Part shown: one piece after another, positions 1 through 9,859 of the stretch
Layout of the letters: every line of letters starts with the position of its first letter
Numbering within the stretch: position 1 is the stretch's first letter
Origin: Rathayibacter agropyri
GTDB taxonomy: Bacteria > Actinomycetota > Actinomycetes > Actinomycetales > Microbacteriaceae
Assembly: GCF_013249015.1 (NCBI RefSeq)
Contig: NZ_JABRPL010000001.1
Coordinates: 1 to 64,000, forward strand
Reading direction: 5' to 3'
Length of the DNA stretch: 64,000 nucleotides
Made by a program: the position numbers and the translations under genes
The notes under the pieces: model-generated
What the model saw: only the letters and a program-made list of their open reading frames with translations
Databases searched by the model: none
Told to the model about the DNA's origin: nothing

Positions 1-174
1 CCGTTGTAAAGGCTGGTAGGAGTGGTCAAGGATTGCTTGCGTCCACTTTGTGGTTCCCAGAAGACGGGCACCCCGCGTCGATCGTGAAGATCGTCCGGAA
101 CAATTGAAAACACGCACGGCGTGTAACCCAAGATTTGACCATCGACCCGTTTCGCGGGTGGGTGTGTCGCCAGG
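1..174 (+). other. 23S-5S rRNA internal spacer
   Basis: This stretch precedes the 5S gene and contains no credible ORF. The TTGCTTGCGTCCACTTTGTG segment resembles the 23S-5S spacer of actinobacterial rRNA operons, so the 3' end of 23S rRNA probably lies just outside the window. I infer this from position and general resemblance; the exact 23S boundary cannot be seen. Confidence 0.5.
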
Positions 175-291
175 GTTACGGCGGCCATAGCGAGAGGGAA
201 ACGCCCGGTCACATTCCGAACCCGGAAGCTAAGACTCTCAGCGCCGATGGTACTGCAGGGGGGACCCTGTGGGAGAGTAGGACACCGCCGG
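175..291 (+). rRNA. rrf: 5S ribosomal RNA
   Basis: The 117-nt segment starts GTTACGGCGGCCATAGCG and ends with GTAGGACACCGCCGGAC, which pairs back to the 5' end as helix I of 5S rRNA. The internal segments CCCGGTCACATTCCGAACCC and GAAGCTAAG are the hallmark loops of bacterial 5S. It is the last gene of an rRNA operon read on the plus strand and is followed by a strong terminator hairpin. Ends are approximate by a base or two. Confidence 0.95.
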
Positions 292-301
292 ACACCATTC
301 A

Positions 302-332
302 CGATGGCCACCCACACACTGGGTGGCCATCG
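302..332 (+). terminator. rRNA operon terminator hairpin
   Basis: Positions 302-314 and 320-332 form a perfect 13-bp stem with a 5-nt loop, followed by CTGTTT. It lies 11 nt after the 5S gene, where an intrinsic terminator of the rRNA operon is expected. Confidence 0.85.
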
Positions 333-425
333 CTGTTTAACCGGTCGCCACGATTTCGTGGGCGAGACCGACGGCCGGAGCGACGTCGCTCCCGTCGTCG
401 CCCCACTCCCGATCAAGGAGAAACG

Positions 426-623
426 GTGAACCAGGACCGCACTCATCAGGACCAGACCGAGCAGCACGGCGCCGGCCAGGAGCGCGCTGACGCGGTTGCT
501 GACGATCTCGGAGCGACGCTCGAGGACATTGAAAACGCTCCGCTGGCGCAGAGGGCGGCTGCGTACTCGCAGGTGCAGGACGAGCTTCGGCTACGGCTAG
601 AGCACGCCAATCGCGCCCGATGA
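426..623 (+). CDS. small hypothetical protein upstream of tlyA
   Basis: This is a 65-residue acidic, charged, Gln-rich protein with no signal peptide or membrane segment and no domain I recognise. The frame is open from much further upstream but runs through the 5S gene and terminator. GTG at 426, preceded by the AAGGAGAAA ribosome-binding site at 414-422, is therefore the sensible start. Its stop codon overlaps the ATG of tlyA, so the two are probably translationally coupled. The second half, with the motif ALAxRAAAYSQVQDELRLRLE in outline, could form an alpha-helical hairpin. I cannot assign a function. Confidence 0.7.
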   Translation: MNQDRTHQDQTEQHGAGQERADAVADDLGATLEDIENAPLAQRAAAYSQVQDELRLRLEHANRAR

Positions 624-1423
624 TGGACAGTTCACGACTTGACTCGGCTCTCGCTGTTCGGGGGATCGCGCGCTCTCGGACTCATGCCGCTCGGATGATC
701 GCCGACGGTCTCGTCACGGTCGACGGGATTCCCGCGCTCAAGTCCTCGCTCCGTGTGCGCGACGATCAGGAGGTGGCGGTCGCCGGTCTCGACCATTACG
801 TCAGTCGTGCTGCCCACAAGCTTCTCGCAGCGCTGGACACGTTCGCGGTCCGGGTGGAGGGTGCGAACGCGCTCGATGTGGGCGCGTCGACCGGCGGTTT
901 TTCGCAGGTCCTCCTCGAGCGGGGTGCGGCCTCGGTCATCGCCCTCGACGTCGGGCATGCGCAAGTGGCGCCGCGTATCCGCTCCGATGACCGAGTGCAC
1001 GTAGTCGAGGGGTTCAACGCCCGGGACATGACTTCGGCACGATTGGCCGAGGCCTCCGGTACCGATGTTGTGCCCGACCTGGTCGTCTCGGACGTCTCGT
1101 TCATCTCCCTGACGATGGTGCTGCCTCCGGTTGCCGCATCCGTGTCTGCGTCGGCCGACTTCGTGCTGCTGGTGAAGCCGCAGTTCGAGGTCGGGCGAAC
1201 CGGTATCCGCGAGGGGATCGTGCGCGATCCGGCGCTGCGGCGTGAAGCGCTCTCGGACGTTCTGTGGTCGGCCTGGGATGTCGGGCTCGGTGTTGTTGGT
1301 CTCGTTGAATCGCCTCTCCCCGGGAGCGCTGGGAATCACGAGTATCTGGTGCACCTCCACCGCGGCCATGGAACGATTCCGACAGAATGGAGGGACGCGG
1401 TCACCGCGCTCACCACCGGATGA
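620..1423 (+). CDS. tlyA: TlyA family rRNA 2'-O-methyltransferase
   Basis: This 267-aa protein is of the usual TlyA length. An N-terminal S4 RNA-binding domain (about residues 3-65, SRTHAARMIADGLVTVDG) is followed by a Rossmann SAM-dependent methyltransferase domain with the motif ALDVGASTGGF near residue 85. Later it has DLVVSDVSFISL and LLVKPQFEVG, the FtsJ-like catalytic core. TlyA methylates ribose hydroxyls of 16S and 23S rRNA; in mycobacteria this gives capreomycin sensitivity. ATG 620 overlaps the upstream stop. The neighbouring nadK and recN are the conserved actinobacterial context. Confidence 0.93.
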   Translation: MMDSSRLDSALAVRGIARSRTHAARMIADGLVTVDGIPALKSSLRVRDDQEVAVAGLDHYVSRAAHKLLAALDTFAVRVEGANALDVGASTGGFSQVLLERGAASVIALDVGHAQVAPRIRSDDRVHVVEGFNARDMTSARLAEASGTDVVPDLVVSDVSFISLTMVLPPVAASVSASADFVLLVKPQFEVGRTGIREGIVRDPALRREALSDVLWSAWDVGLGVVGLVESPLPGSAGNHEYLVHLHRGHGTIPTEWRDAVTALTTG

Positions 1424-1470
1424 CGCGATCGTGTCCGCCGCCGTCGATCGATCCGAAGGACACCTCCTCG

Positions 1471-2394
1471 ATGCAGTCCCCTCCTGACGAGCGCAATATC
1501 CTCGTCGTCGCCCACACCGGACGAACGGACTCCCTCGACGCGGCGATCCTCGTCGTCGAACGCCTGCGCAATTCCGGTGCGCGGCCCATTCTCTGCGCGG
1601 ATGACAAGGGCGACATGGTCGCCGCAGCCGCCGACCTGGCCGACGTCGACGTGCTCGGCGTTGATGTCCCCCTTGAGTCAATCGAGTTGGTCTTCGTGCT
1701 GGGCGGCGACGGCACCATTCTCCGGGCCGCGGAGATCGTCCGCTCGGGGACCGCGCCGCTGCTCGGAGTCAACCTCGGCCATGTCGGGTTCCTCGCCGAG
1801 AGCGAGCGCGACGACCTCGACGACGCCGTCGCGCGAGCGCTGAGCGGCGACTACCGCGTCGAGGAACGAATGACGCTGCAGGTGCGGGTCAAGATCAATG
1901 ACGTGGTCGTCTATGAGACCTGGGCTCTGAACGAAGCGACGGTCGAGAAGGGTAGCCGCGAGCGGATGCTCGAGGTGATGGTCGGCATCGACGGGCGTCC
2001 GTTGTCGAGCTTCGGCTGTGACGGGATTGTGGTATCGACTCCGACCGGATCGACCGCCTACGCGTTCTCGGGCGGCGGTCCCGTGGTCTGGCCGACCCTG
2101 GAAGCGATGCTGCTGGTGCCGCTGAGCGCGCACGCCCTCTTCGCCCGGCCTCTGGTGGTGGGGCCGGATTCGAGCCTCGCGGTCGAGGTAAAGGAACGGA
2201 CCGACGGCGTGGGCGTGCTCTGGGCCGATGGGCGGCGCACGTACGAGCTGCCGACGGGTGCGCGTGTCGTCTACCGCCGCTCTCCGGTGCCCGTGCGCTT
2301 CGCGCGCCTGCACGACGCCTCCTTCACCGATCGCCTCGTGCACAAGTTCGGTCTCCCCATCCGTGGATGGCGGGGGTCGGCGGAGACGGAGTAG
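1471..2394 (+). CDS. nadK: NAD kinase
   Basis: This cytosolic enzyme phosphorylates NAD to NADP. The 307-aa protein shows the family signature GGDGTILRAAEI in its first third, the NEATVEKG segment and the PTGSTAYAFSGGGPV loop that binds NAD. The frame is open from 1387, but that extension overlaps tlyA. ATG 1471 has an AAGGA ribosome-binding site at 1456-1460 and gives the normal family length. It lies between tlyA and recN in an apparent operon. Confidence 0.95.
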   Translation: MQSPPDERNILVVAHTGRTDSLDAAILVVERLRNSGARPILCADDKGDMVAAAADLADVDVLGVDVPLESIELVFVLGGDGTILRAAEIVRSGTAPLLGVNLGHVGFLAESERDDLDDAVARALSGDYRVEERMTLQVRVKINDVVVYETWALNEATVEKGSRERMLEVMVGIDGRPLSSFGCDGIVVSTPTGSTAYAFSGGGPVVWPTLEAMLLVPLSAHALFARPLVVGPDSSLAVEVKERTDGVGVLWADGRRTYELPTGARVVYRRSPVPVRFARLHDASFTDRLVHKFGLPIRGWRGSAETE

Positions 2395-2400
2395 GGACCC

Positions 2401-4089
2401 ATGCTCGAAGAGCTACAGATCCGCGATCTCGGAGTGATCGCCGAGGCGACGCTTCCGCTCGGACCAGGCTTCACGGCGGTGACCGGGGAGACCGGTGCCG
2501 GCAAGACCATGGTCGTCACCGCGCTCGGTCTGGTGTTGGGCGCGCGGTCGGACGCGTCCGCAGTTCGCTCGGGTGCACGGCAGGCCTGGGTGTCGGGGCG
2601 CTGGCTGGTCCCGGAGGTAGGGCCCGTCGCCGACCGCGTGCACGACGCCGGAGGCGACCTGGACGGGCCGGAGTTGCTGCTGGCGAGGTCAGTCTCGGCG
2701 GAGGGGCGCGGGCGCGCCGTCGTTGGGGGCCGCAGCGCTCCGGTGAGCGTTCTCAGCGAGCTCGCCGACCAGCTGGTCGTGGTGCACGGGCAGTCTGATC
2801 AGATCCGCCTCCGCTCAGCCGCCGCGCAGCGCGAGGCGCTGGATCGCTTCGGCGGACCGGACCTTGCCGAGGCGATTCGCGAGTACACGAGCGCGTTCGA
2901 GCGTTGGCGCGCCAACCGCGAGGAGCTCGACGGTCTGAGCGACGCGCGCGAGGCACGCGCTCGCGAGGCGGAGCGGCTCCGCGCCGCCCTCGCGGAGATC
3001 GAGGTGATCGCTCCGCAGCGGGGCGAGGACGTCGAACTCGCAGCGCAGTCGGCCCGCCTCGGGAGTATCGAGCAGCTTCGGCTGGCCGCGGGTGATGCGC
3101 GCGAGGCCGTGTCCTCGGAGGAGCTGGACGGGCGTGACGCGCTCGGGCTCGTCGAGACGGCGCGGCGCGTGCTGGAACGGGCCGCCGAGCACGACGCGGC
3201 GCTGCAGCCGACGGTGCAGATTCTCGGCGAGGCCTCCGTGCTGCTCGTTGATGCGGCGGGCGCTCTCTCCTCCTACTTGGCCGAGCTGGACCTCGACGGG
3301 GCGCACGACCTCGAGCTCATCGAGAACCGGCGCGCCGAGCTGACGATGCTCGCCCGGACCTACGGACCGACGTTGGACGACGTGCTCGACCTGGTCGACT
3401 CCTCCGGCCTGCGCCTGCTCGAACTGGATGGTGACGACGAGCGGATCGCGGCTCTCGCGGCCGACACCGCGGCCGACGCCGATCTCGTTGACCGGCTCGC
3501 GACCCGGCTGACGCAGCTACGCACGGCTGCGGCGGCGGAGCTGGGGGAGCGAGTGAGCGACGAGCTGACGGCACTCGCGATGACCGACGCGCGCCTGCAG
3601 GTGCAGGTGACGGCGGCGGGCGAGCCATCGATGTACGGTCGCGACGTGGTGGAGATGCTGCTGCAGCCGCACTCCGGTGCGACGCCTCGACCACTTGGTC
3701 GCGGCGCCTCGGGCGGCGAGCTCTCGCGGGTGATGCTGGCGATCGAGGTCGTGGTCGCCGCCAACGACCCCGTGCCGACGTTCGTGTTCGACGAGGTCGA
3801 TGCCGGAGTGGGTGGTGCCGCGGCGATCGAGATCGGCCGACGGCTCGCGCGCCTCGCTGAGACCTCGCAGGTCATCGCTGTCACGCACCTGGCGCAGGTC
3901 GCGGCCTTCGCGACCAATCACCTCCGCATCGAGAAGGGATCAGACGGCGCAGTGACGTCGAGCGCGGTGACGCAGCTCGACTCCGAGGAACGGGTCTCGG
4001 AGATGGCGCGGCTACTCTCCGGCCTCACTGACTCGGCGAACGCCCTCGCCCACGCGCGGGAGCTGCTGGAGACGAGCCGGCGCGGCTGA
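2401..4089 (+). CDS. recN: DNA repair protein RecN
   Basis: This 562-aa SMC-like ATPase acts in double-strand break repair. It has an N-terminal Walker A GETGAGKTMVV (about residue 31), a central helical coiled-coil region rich in Glu, Arg and Ala, and a C-terminal ABC signature GRGASGGELSRVML followed by Walker B TFVFDEVDAGVGG. The length matches RecN. It starts only 6 nt after nadK, so the two are likely co-transcribed. Confidence 0.95.
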   Translation: MLEELQIRDLGVIAEATLPLGPGFTAVTGETGAGKTMVVTALGLVLGARSDASAVRSGARQAWVSGRWLVPEVGPVADRVHDAGGDLDGPELLLARSVSAEGRGRAVVGGRSAPVSVLSELADQLVVVHGQSDQIRLRSAAAQREALDRFGGPDLAEAIREYTSAFERWRANREELDGLSDAREARAREAERLRAALAEIEVIAPQRGEDVELAAQSARLGSIEQLRLAAGDAREAVSSEELDGRDALGLVETARRVLERAAEHDAALQPTVQILGEASVLLVDAAGALSSYLAELDLDGAHDLELIENRRAELTMLARTYGPTLDDVLDLVDSSGLRLLELDGDDERIAALAADTAADADLVDRLATRLTQLRTAAAAELGERVSDELTALAMTDARLQVQVTAAGEPSMYGRDVVEMLLQPHSGATPRPLGRGASGGELSRVMLAIEVVVAANDPVPTFVFDEVDAGVGGAAAIEIGRRLARLAETSQVIAVTHLAQVAAFATNHLRIEKGSDGAVTSSAVTQLDSEERVSEMARLLSGLTDSANALAHARELLETSRRG

Positions 4090-4152
4090 GCCGGGCTCCG
4101 ATCCGGGCGAAGGACGACGGTCGCTCCGAATGTGCTGTTAGGGTGGAAGCCC

Positions 4153-5928
4153 GTGGTGGACTTTACGAACACGGGCCTTTCCCCTTCTTCTCCCGCGGAT
4201 TCCGGGAGATTCTCCGACCCGACGCGTGTCACGTCGTCGGCCGGGCAGGACACTCCTCTGAAAGTCACGAAGCACATCTTCGTCACGGGCGGAGTCGTCT
4301 CCTCGCTCGGCAAGGGCCTGACGGCCGCCAGCCTGGGCAACCTCCTCACGGCGCGCGGACTCCGCGTGGTCATGCAGAAGCTCGACCCGTACCTCAACGT
4401 GGACCCGGGCACGATGAACCCGTTCCAGCACGGCGAGGTCTTCGTCACCGACGACGGGGCCGAGACCGACCTCGACATCGGGCACTACGAGCGCTTCCTC
4501 GACATCAACCTCGACCAGGCGGCGAACGTCACCACCGGGCAGATCTACTCGCGGGTGATCGCCCGCGAGCGCGCCGGGGAGTACCTCGGTGACACAGTGC
4601 AGGTCATCCCGCACATCACCGATGAGATCAAACGGCGGATGCGGCTTCAGGCCGAGGACGACCCGCAGCCGGACGTGATCATCACCGAGATCGGCGGCAC
4701 GGTCGGCGATATCGAGAGCCAGCCGTTCATCGAGTCGGCGCGTCAGGTCCGCCACGAGCTGGGCCGCGCGAACGTCTTCTTCGTGCACGTCTCACTCGTC
4801 CCGTTCATGGGCGCGTCCGGTGAGCAGAAGACGAAGCCGACCCAGCACTCCGTTGCCGCCCTGCGCTCGATCGGGATTCAGCCGGACGCTCTCGTCCTGC
4901 GCAGCGATCGACCGGTGTCGGAGTCGAATAAGCGCAAGATCGCGCTCATGTGCGACGTGGACGAGCAGGCCGTCGTGAACGCCAGGGATGTCGCATCTAT
5001 CTACGAGATCCCGCAGATGCTCAACGAGCAGGGCCTTGACTCCTACATCATCGACCAGCTTCGTTTGCCCGCCGGTGAGGTCGTCTGGGACGGCTGGGCG
5101 CGCCTGCTTGAGGCTGTGCACGAGCCCAAGCACGAGGTGACCATCGGCCTGGTCGGCAAGTACATCGACCTGCCGGACGCCTACCTGTCGGTGACCGAGG
5201 CGCTGCGGGCCGGCGGATTCGCGCAGCAGACGAAGGTGGTCATCCGCTGGATTGCGTCTGACGGGCTCGAGGACCCGGAGGTTGCGGCACGGACGCTCTC
5301 AGAGCTCGACGGCATCTGCGTGCCCGGCGGTTTCGGCATCCGCGGCATCGAGGGCAAGCTCGGCGCATTGCGCTTCGCCCGCGAGAACGGAATTCCGACG
5401 CTGGGTCTGTGCCTGGGGCTACAATGCATGGTGATTGAATACGCGCGCACCAAGGCGGGACTCGAGGGCGCCTCCTCGACGGAGTTCGACCCGGACACCG
5501 AGTTCCCCGTGATCGCGACAATGGCCGAGCAGGTCGAGATCCTCGCGTCCGGCGATATGGGCGGCACCATGAGACTCGGGCTCTACACGGCGACCCTTGC
5601 CGAGGGCTCGATCGTGGCCGAGGTCTACGGAGCGTCCGAGGCGGCCGAGCGCCACCGTCACCGCTACGAGGTCAACAACGCTTACCGCGATCGGATCGCC
5701 AAGGCCGGCCTCTGGTTCTCGGGCACATCGCCAGACGGACACCTCGTCGAGTACGTCGAGCTGCCGCGCGACAAGCACCCCTACTACGTCGGCACCCAGG
5801 CGCACCCGGAGCTGCGCTCGCGCCCGAACAATGCGCACCCGCTGTTCCGCGGTCTGGTAACCGCGGCGCTGGAGCGCCAGGAGTCCTCGCGGCTGTTCCC
5901 TGTCTCGGAGGCGGGCGACGATGAGTGA
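4153..5928 (+). CDS. pyrG: CTP synthase
   Basis: The enzyme converts UTP, glutamine and ATP to CTP. The amidoligase domain begins with [20 protein letters not shown], and the C-terminal class I glutamine amidotransferase domain carries the nucleophile Cys in [10 protein letters not shown] with the His/Glu pair near AHPELRSRP. The protein has about 40 extra residues before the conserved KHIF start. The frame opens at 4132, but GTG 4153 has GGGTGGA upstream and gives 591 residues. The true start among 4132, 4153, 4156 and later codons is uncertain. It overlaps the next gene by 8 nt. Confidence 0.94.
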   Translation: MVDFTNTGLSPSSPADSGRFSDPTRVTSSAGQDTPLKVTKHIFVTGGVVSSLGKGLTAASLGNLLTARGLRVVMQKLDPYLNVDPGTMNPFQHGEVFVTDDGAETDLDIGHYERFLDINLDQAANVTTGQIYSRVIARERAGEYLGDTVQVIPHITDEIKRRMRLQAEDDPQPDVIITEIGGTVGDIESQPFIESARQVRHELGRANVFFVHVSLVPFMGASGEQKTKPTQHSVAALRSIGIQPDALVLRSDRPVSESNKRKIALMCDVDEQAVVNARDVASIYEIPQMLNEQGLDSYIIDQLRLPAGEVVWDGWARLLEAVHEPKHEVTIGLVGKYIDLPDAYLSVTEALRAGGFAQQTKVVIRWIASDGLEDPEVAARTLSELDGICVPGGFGIRGIEGKLGALRFARENGIPTLGLCLGLQCMVIEYARTKAGLEGASSTEFDPDTEFPVIATMAEQVEILASGDMGGTMRLGLYTATLAEGSIVAEVYGASEAAERHRHRYEVNNAYRDRIAKAGLWFSGTSPDGHLVEYVELPRDKHPYYVGTQAHPELRSRPNNAHPLFRGLVTAALERQESSRLFPVSEAGDDE

Positions 5929-6556
5929 GCCGCTGTCCGATGAGCTGATCGAGCCCGAGATCCTCACCAGCGAGCGGATCTTCGACGGGGTGGTGTGGGA
6001 TGTCCGCGCCGAGACCTTCCGCTACGGGGGCGGCGAGTTGCGACGGGAATTCGTCGACCACACCGGCGCCGTCGCGGTGCTCGCGCTCGACGACGACGGC
6101 CGGGTTGCGCTCATCAAGCAGTACCGTCACCCGATTCGCAGCCGTGAGTGGGAGATCCCCGCGGGGCTTCTCGACATCGAGGGTGAGAATCCGCTCGTCG
6201 CCGCGCAGCGCGAGCTGGGGGAGGAGACCGACCTGCAGGCCGAACGCTGGGATCTGCTCTCGGAGTTCGTAACCTCGCCCGGCGGCAGCGACGAGGTCAT
6301 CAGGATCTACCTCGCCCGCGGGCTCTCAGCCACCGCTGCCGCTTTTGAGCGCGAGGCCGAGGAAGCGGACATGGAGCTGCGCTGGGTGCCACTCGACGAG
6401 GCTGTCGAGGCGGTGCTGGCCCGGCGGGTGCAGAACCCGTCGCTGACGATCGCTGTACTGGCGGCGCACGCATTTCGGGCCCGCGACTGGCGCGGGCTGG
6501 GCGACGCCGCCTCGCCGTGGACGCGGCACCCCCGGGTGCGCCACCCTCGGGTGTGA
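5921..6556 (+). CDS. NUDIX hydrolase, ADP-ribose pyrophosphatase type
   Basis: This 211-aa NUDIX enzyme probably hydrolyses ADP-ribose or related nucleoside diphosphate sugars. The NUDIX box [20 protein letters not shown], continuing ETDL, matches GX5EX7REUXEEXGU. The preceding [20 protein letters not shown] segment is typical of ADP-ribose pyrophosphatases. ATG 5921 overlaps the 3' end of pyrG. The C-terminal tail repeats a PRVRHPRV motif and overlaps the beginning of xerD's open frame. Confidence 0.88.
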   Translation: MSEPLSDELIEPEILTSERIFDGVVWDVRAETFRYGGGELRREFVDHTGAVAVLALDDDGRVALIKQYRHPIRSREWEIPAGLLDIEGENPLVAAQRELGEETDLQAERWDLLSEFVTSPGGSDEVIRIYLARGLSATAAAFEREAEEADMELRWVPLDEAVEAVLARRVQNPSLTIAVLAAHAFRARDWRGLGDAASPWTRHPRVRHPRV

Positions 6557-7461
6557 CGCCGCGCGCCTGCGCCGACGCTTACCTCCGCCAGGCGAGCGTC
6601 GAGCGCGGGCTCTCGGCACACACGCTCGTGGCGTATCGGCGCGACCTCGCGCTCTACCTCGGCTGGCTGGAGGAGCGCGGGGTCAGTGAGTTGGCCTCGC
6701 TGCGACGAGCGGATGTCGGCGAGTTCTCCTCGTGGCTCGCGGCGCGTCCCGACAGGCCGCTCGCGCCGAGTTCGAGGGCGCGCGTTCTCTCGAGCGTGCG
6801 CGGGCTGCACCGGTTCGCGCTGGAGGAGGGCCTCGTCGCCGACGACGTTGCGCACGACGTCGTGCCGCCCAAGCTGCCGATGACTCTGCCCAAGGCGATC
6901 ACGATCGAGCAGATGACGGCGCTGCTCCAGGCCGCGCGCGGCGAGGAGCTGGCCGACCTACGAGACCGCGCGCTGCTCGAGCTGCTCTATGCGACCGGCG
7001 CGCGCATCTCGGAGGCGGTCGACCTGAATGTAGACGATGTGCTGGACGCCGAGGTGGTGCGTCTGACGGGCAAGGGCTCGAAGCAGCGCATGGTGCCGCT
7101 CGGGCGCTACGCCCGAGAGGCGGTGGACGAGTACCTGGTGCGGGCGCGGCCGGAGTTGTCGCGGCGTGGGCGGGCGACTCCTGCGCTCTTTCTCGGGATG
7201 CGGGGGAGCCGGCTGTCGCGGCAGAGTGCGTGGCTCGTGATCCGGGCGGTGGCCGAGAAGGCGGGGCTGGATGCCACGATCTCGCCGCACACATTCCGGC
7301 ACTCCTTCGCGACGCATCTGCTGGCGGGCGGAGCGGATGTGCGGGTGGTGCAGGAGCTACTCGGGCACGCATCGGTGGCGACGACGCAGATCTACACGCT
7401 GGTGACAGCAGACACCCTGCGCGACGTGTACACGTCGGCGCATCCGCGCGCGCGGCGCTGA
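6553..7461 (+). CDS. xerD: tyrosine recombinase XerD
   Basis: This site-specific recombinase resolves chromosome dimers at dif with XerC. The 302-aa protein has an N-terminal SAM-like core-binding domain ([20 protein letters not shown]) and the catalytic domain. The catalytic residues are visible: Arg in [12 protein letters not shown], Lys in [37 protein letters not shown] with the nucleophilic Tyr. GTG 6553 overlaps the stop of the NUDIX gene as GTGTGA; the frame is open from 6517. The position next to parA and scpAB fits a chromosome maintenance role. Confidence 0.93.
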   Translation: MTPRACADAYLRQASVERGLSAHTLVAYRRDLALYLGWLEERGVSELASLRRADVGEFSSWLAARPDRPLAPSSRARVLSSVRGLHRFALEEGLVADDVAHDVVPPKLPMTLPKAITIEQMTALLQAARGEELADLRDRALLELLYATGARISEAVDLNVDDVLDAEVVRLTGKGSKQRMVPLGRYAREAVDEYLVRARPELSRRGRATPALFLGMRGSRLSRQSAWLVIRAVAEKAGLDATISPHTFRHSFATHLLAGGADVRVVQELLGHASVATTQIYTLVTADTLRDVYTSAHPRARR

Positions 7462-7574
7462 GGGGCCGCCCCTCCGGGGCTCGGCGGGGCGCGGCGGCGG
7501 GGGACCGGGGCGCCGGTACACTCGACGCAGGCCGCGCGGGAGCGCTCGCCGACACGGAGACGAGGTAGACGCAG

Positions 7575-8462
7575 GTGACACGCAAGACGGACGACAAGGC
7601 CGAACTCACCGGTCTCGAAGCCCCGACGCTCGGCCCGACCGGCCGTCCTCTGCGCGACTTCCCCTTGCCTGTGGAGTTGACCGGCCACGGACCCGCGCGG
7701 ATCATCTCCCTCTGTAATCAGAAGGGCGGAGTCGGCAAGACGACGACGACCATCAACCTGGGCGCGACGCTCGCCGAGTACGGCCGCCGCGTGCTGGCGA
7801 TCGACTTCGACCCTCAGGGCGCTCTGTCCGCGGGCCTTGGGGTGGCGACCTACGACGCGATCACGATCTACGATCTCCTCCTCGGCACGGTGAAGGACCC
7901 GGCCGAGGCGATTCGCAGCACCCGCGTCCCCAACCTCGACATCATCCCGGCCAACATCGATTTGTCGGCGGCGGAGGTCCACCTCGTGAACGAGGTCGCC
8001 CGTGAGCAGATCCTCGCGCGCGTGCTGCGCAAGGTGAGCGCCGACTACGACGTCATTTTGATTGACTGCCAGCCCTCACTGGGTCTGCTGACCGTCAACG
8101 CACTCACCGCGAGCCACGGGGTCCTCATCCCGCTCGAGTGCGAGTTCTTCGCCCTGCGCGGTGTCGCGCTGCTGATCGAGACGATTGATAAGGTGCGCGA
8201 TCGGTTGAACCCGGTGATCGAGCTCGACGGCATCCTGCCCACGATGTACGACTCCCGCACGCTGCATTCGAGGGAGGTGCTCGACCGCGTGGTCGACACG
8301 TTCGGTGACAGCGTTCTCGAGACGGTGATCGGCCGGACGGTGAAGTTCCCGGACGCGAGTGTGTCCGGTGTGCCGATCACGCAGTTCGCTCCCGAGCACA
8401 ACGCCGCGAAGGCGTATCGCAAGCTCGCCAGGGAGCTGATCTCGCGTGGCGCGGTCGCCTGA
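7575..8462 (+). CDS. ParA family ATPase next to scpAB
   Basis: This 295-aa ParA/Soj-type ATPase has the deviant Walker A CNQKGGVGKTTTTINLG near residue 50, followed by IDFDPQGALSAGLG and the Walker B region VILIDCQPSLG. It starts at GTG 7575, and its 3' end overlaps the start of scpA. This xerD-parA-scpA-scpB arrangement is common in actinobacteria, where the ParA homologue is separate from the parAB locus near oriC. A role in chromosome organisation is inferred. Confidence 0.9.
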   Translation: MTRKTDDKAELTGLEAPTLGPTGRPLRDFPLPVELTGHGPARIISLCNQKGGVGKTTTTINLGATLAEYGRRVLAIDFDPQGALSAGLGVATYDAITIYDLLLGTVKDPAEAIRSTRVPNLDIIPANIDLSAAEVHLVNEVAREQILARVLRKVSADYDVILIDCQPSLGLLTVNALTASHGVLIPLECEFFALRGVALLIETIDKVRDRLNPVIELDGILPTMYDSRTLHSREVLDRVVDTFGDSVLETVIGRTVKFPDASVSGVPITQFAPEHNAAKAYRKLARELISRGAVA

Positions 8463-9270
8463 GGTCGTCCTCGAGGGGCGTCCCGCGCCGACCGGATTCC
8501 GCGTCGCCCTGAGCAACTTCGAGGGACCATTCGACCTCCTCCTGAGCCTCATCGCGAAGCAGCAGGTCGACATCACCGAGATCGCGCTGAGCGCGGTGAC
8601 GGACGAGTTCCTCTCTTACCTGCACGGAATCGACACGCTCGAGGGACTGGACCGCGCGTCCGAGTTCCTGGTCGTCGCTGCGACGCTCCTCGACCTCAAG
8701 ATCGCCGGGTTACTGCCGCAGGGCGAACTCGTGGACGCGGAGGACGCCGCACTGCTGGAGGCCCGTGACCTGCTGTTCGCGCGACTTCTCCAGTACCGGG
8801 CGTTCAAGCACGTCTCGTCGTGGTTCGCCGAGCGGATGGCGGTTGAGACCGGCCGCCACGTGCGAAACGTCCCGCTGCAGGAGGAGTACCGGGCAACGAA
8901 GCCGGAACTCGTCTGGACCCTCTCGGCCGAGGACTTCGCCGCGCTGGCTACTCTCGCGCTTGCGCCCCGGGAACTGCCGACGGTCGGGTTCGATCACCTG
9001 CACGCGCCGCGGATCAGCATCCGGGAGCAGGCCGCCCACGTCGTCGTCGTGCTGCGCTCACGGGAGTGGGCGACGTTTCGCGAGCTGATCGCGGGCGCGG
9101 ACGAGAAGGGTGTGGTCGTGGCCCGCTTCCTCGCCGTGCTCGAGCTGTACCGGCACGGTGCCGTGTCGTTCGAGCAGCCCGAGCCGCTCGGCGAGTTGAC
9201 ACTGCGCTGGATCGCCGAGTCGTGGAGCGACGAGAACCTTGCCGCGCTGGGGGCGGACTATGACTCCTGA
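8446..9270 (+). CDS. scpA: segregation and condensation protein A
   Basis: This is the kleisin subunit that bridges SMC heads. The 274-aa protein begins near the conserved FEGPFDLLLSLI segment followed by KQQVDITEIAL. It contains the EFLVVAATLLDLKIAGLLP helix and a C-terminal winged-helix region around LELYRHGAVSFEQPEP. GTG 8446 lies within the 3' end of the parA gene. It overlaps scpB by 11 nt. Confidence 0.93.
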   Translation: MARSPEVVLEGRPAPTGFRVALSNFEGPFDLLLSLIAKQQVDITEIALSAVTDEFLSYLHGIDTLEGLDRASEFLVVAATLLDLKIAGLLPQGELVDAEDAALLEARDLLFARLLQYRAFKHVSSWFAERMAVETGRHVRNVPLQEEYRATKPELVWTLSAEDFAALATLALAPRELPTVGFDHLHAPRISIREQAAHVVVVLRSREWATFRELIAGADEKGVVVARFLAVLELYRHGAVSFEQPEPLGELTLRWIAESWSDENLAALGADYDS

Positions 9271-9859
9271 TTCCTCCGGTCGGACGGACGCCGATCCCGG
9301 TGCGGTCGCCGTCGAGATCGACCGGGCGATCGAGGCGATCCTGATGGTTGCCGACGAGCCGCAGTCGCTCGCCGCTCTCGCTACTGCCCTCTCGCGACCG
9401 ATCGCGGTGGTCCGCCAGTCGATCGAGCGGCTCGTCGCCGACTACGACGGCATCGACGGCTCGATCCGCCGCGGATTCGAGTTGCGCGAGGTCGGCGGCG
9501 GCTGGCGTATCTATGTGCGTCGCGAGTATGACGCGGTGGTCTCGGACTTCGTGCTGACCCAGAATCCGACGCGGCTCTCGCAGGCCGCGCTCGAGACGTT
9601 GGCGGTCATCGCGTACAAGCAGCCTGTCTCGCGCGGCCAGGTTGCGCAGATTCGCGCGGTCAACGTCGACTCCGTCGCGCGCACCCTCCTCGGCCGCGGC
9701 CTGATCGTGGAGGTCGGCCACGATCCCGAGACGGGCGCGGTCCTCTACGGCACCACCGAGCAGTTGCTCGTGCACCTCGGCCTCACCTCGCTCGATGAGC
9801 TGCCGAAGATTTCACCCCTACTGAGCGACGGAAGAGACGGATTCGATGAGCGCCCCTGA
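9260..9859 (+). CDS. scpB: segregation and condensation protein B
   Basis: This winged-helix protein dimerises on ScpA in the SMC-ScpAB condensin. It has 199 aa from ATG 9260. Conserved segments include AIEAILMVADEPQSLAALA, GFELREVGGGWRIYVRREY and the signature AALETLAVIAYKQPVSRGQV. The frame is open slightly upstream (9239), but ATG 9260 overlaps the scpA stop as expected for coupled translation. Confidence 0.93.
   Translation: MTPDSSGRTDADPGAVAVEIDRAIEAILMVADEPQSLAALATALSRPIAVVRQSIERLVADYDGIDGSIRRGFELREVGGGWRIYVRREYDAVVSDFVLTQNPTRLSQAALETLAVIAYKQPVSRGQVAQIRAVNVDSVARTLLGRGLIVEVGHDPETGAVLYGTTEQLLVHLGLTSLDELPKISPLLSDGRDGFDERP

Noticed and set aside
135-425. Open frame extending the 65-aa ORF upstream to 135
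   Set aside because: It runs straight through the 5S rRNA gene and its terminator; the GTG at 426 with a good ribosome-binding site is the realistic start.
632-1681. Long minus-strand frame across tlyA
   Set aside because: Antisense shadow of a well-conserved gene; Arg/Gly/Asp-rich composition typical of high-GC reverse frames.
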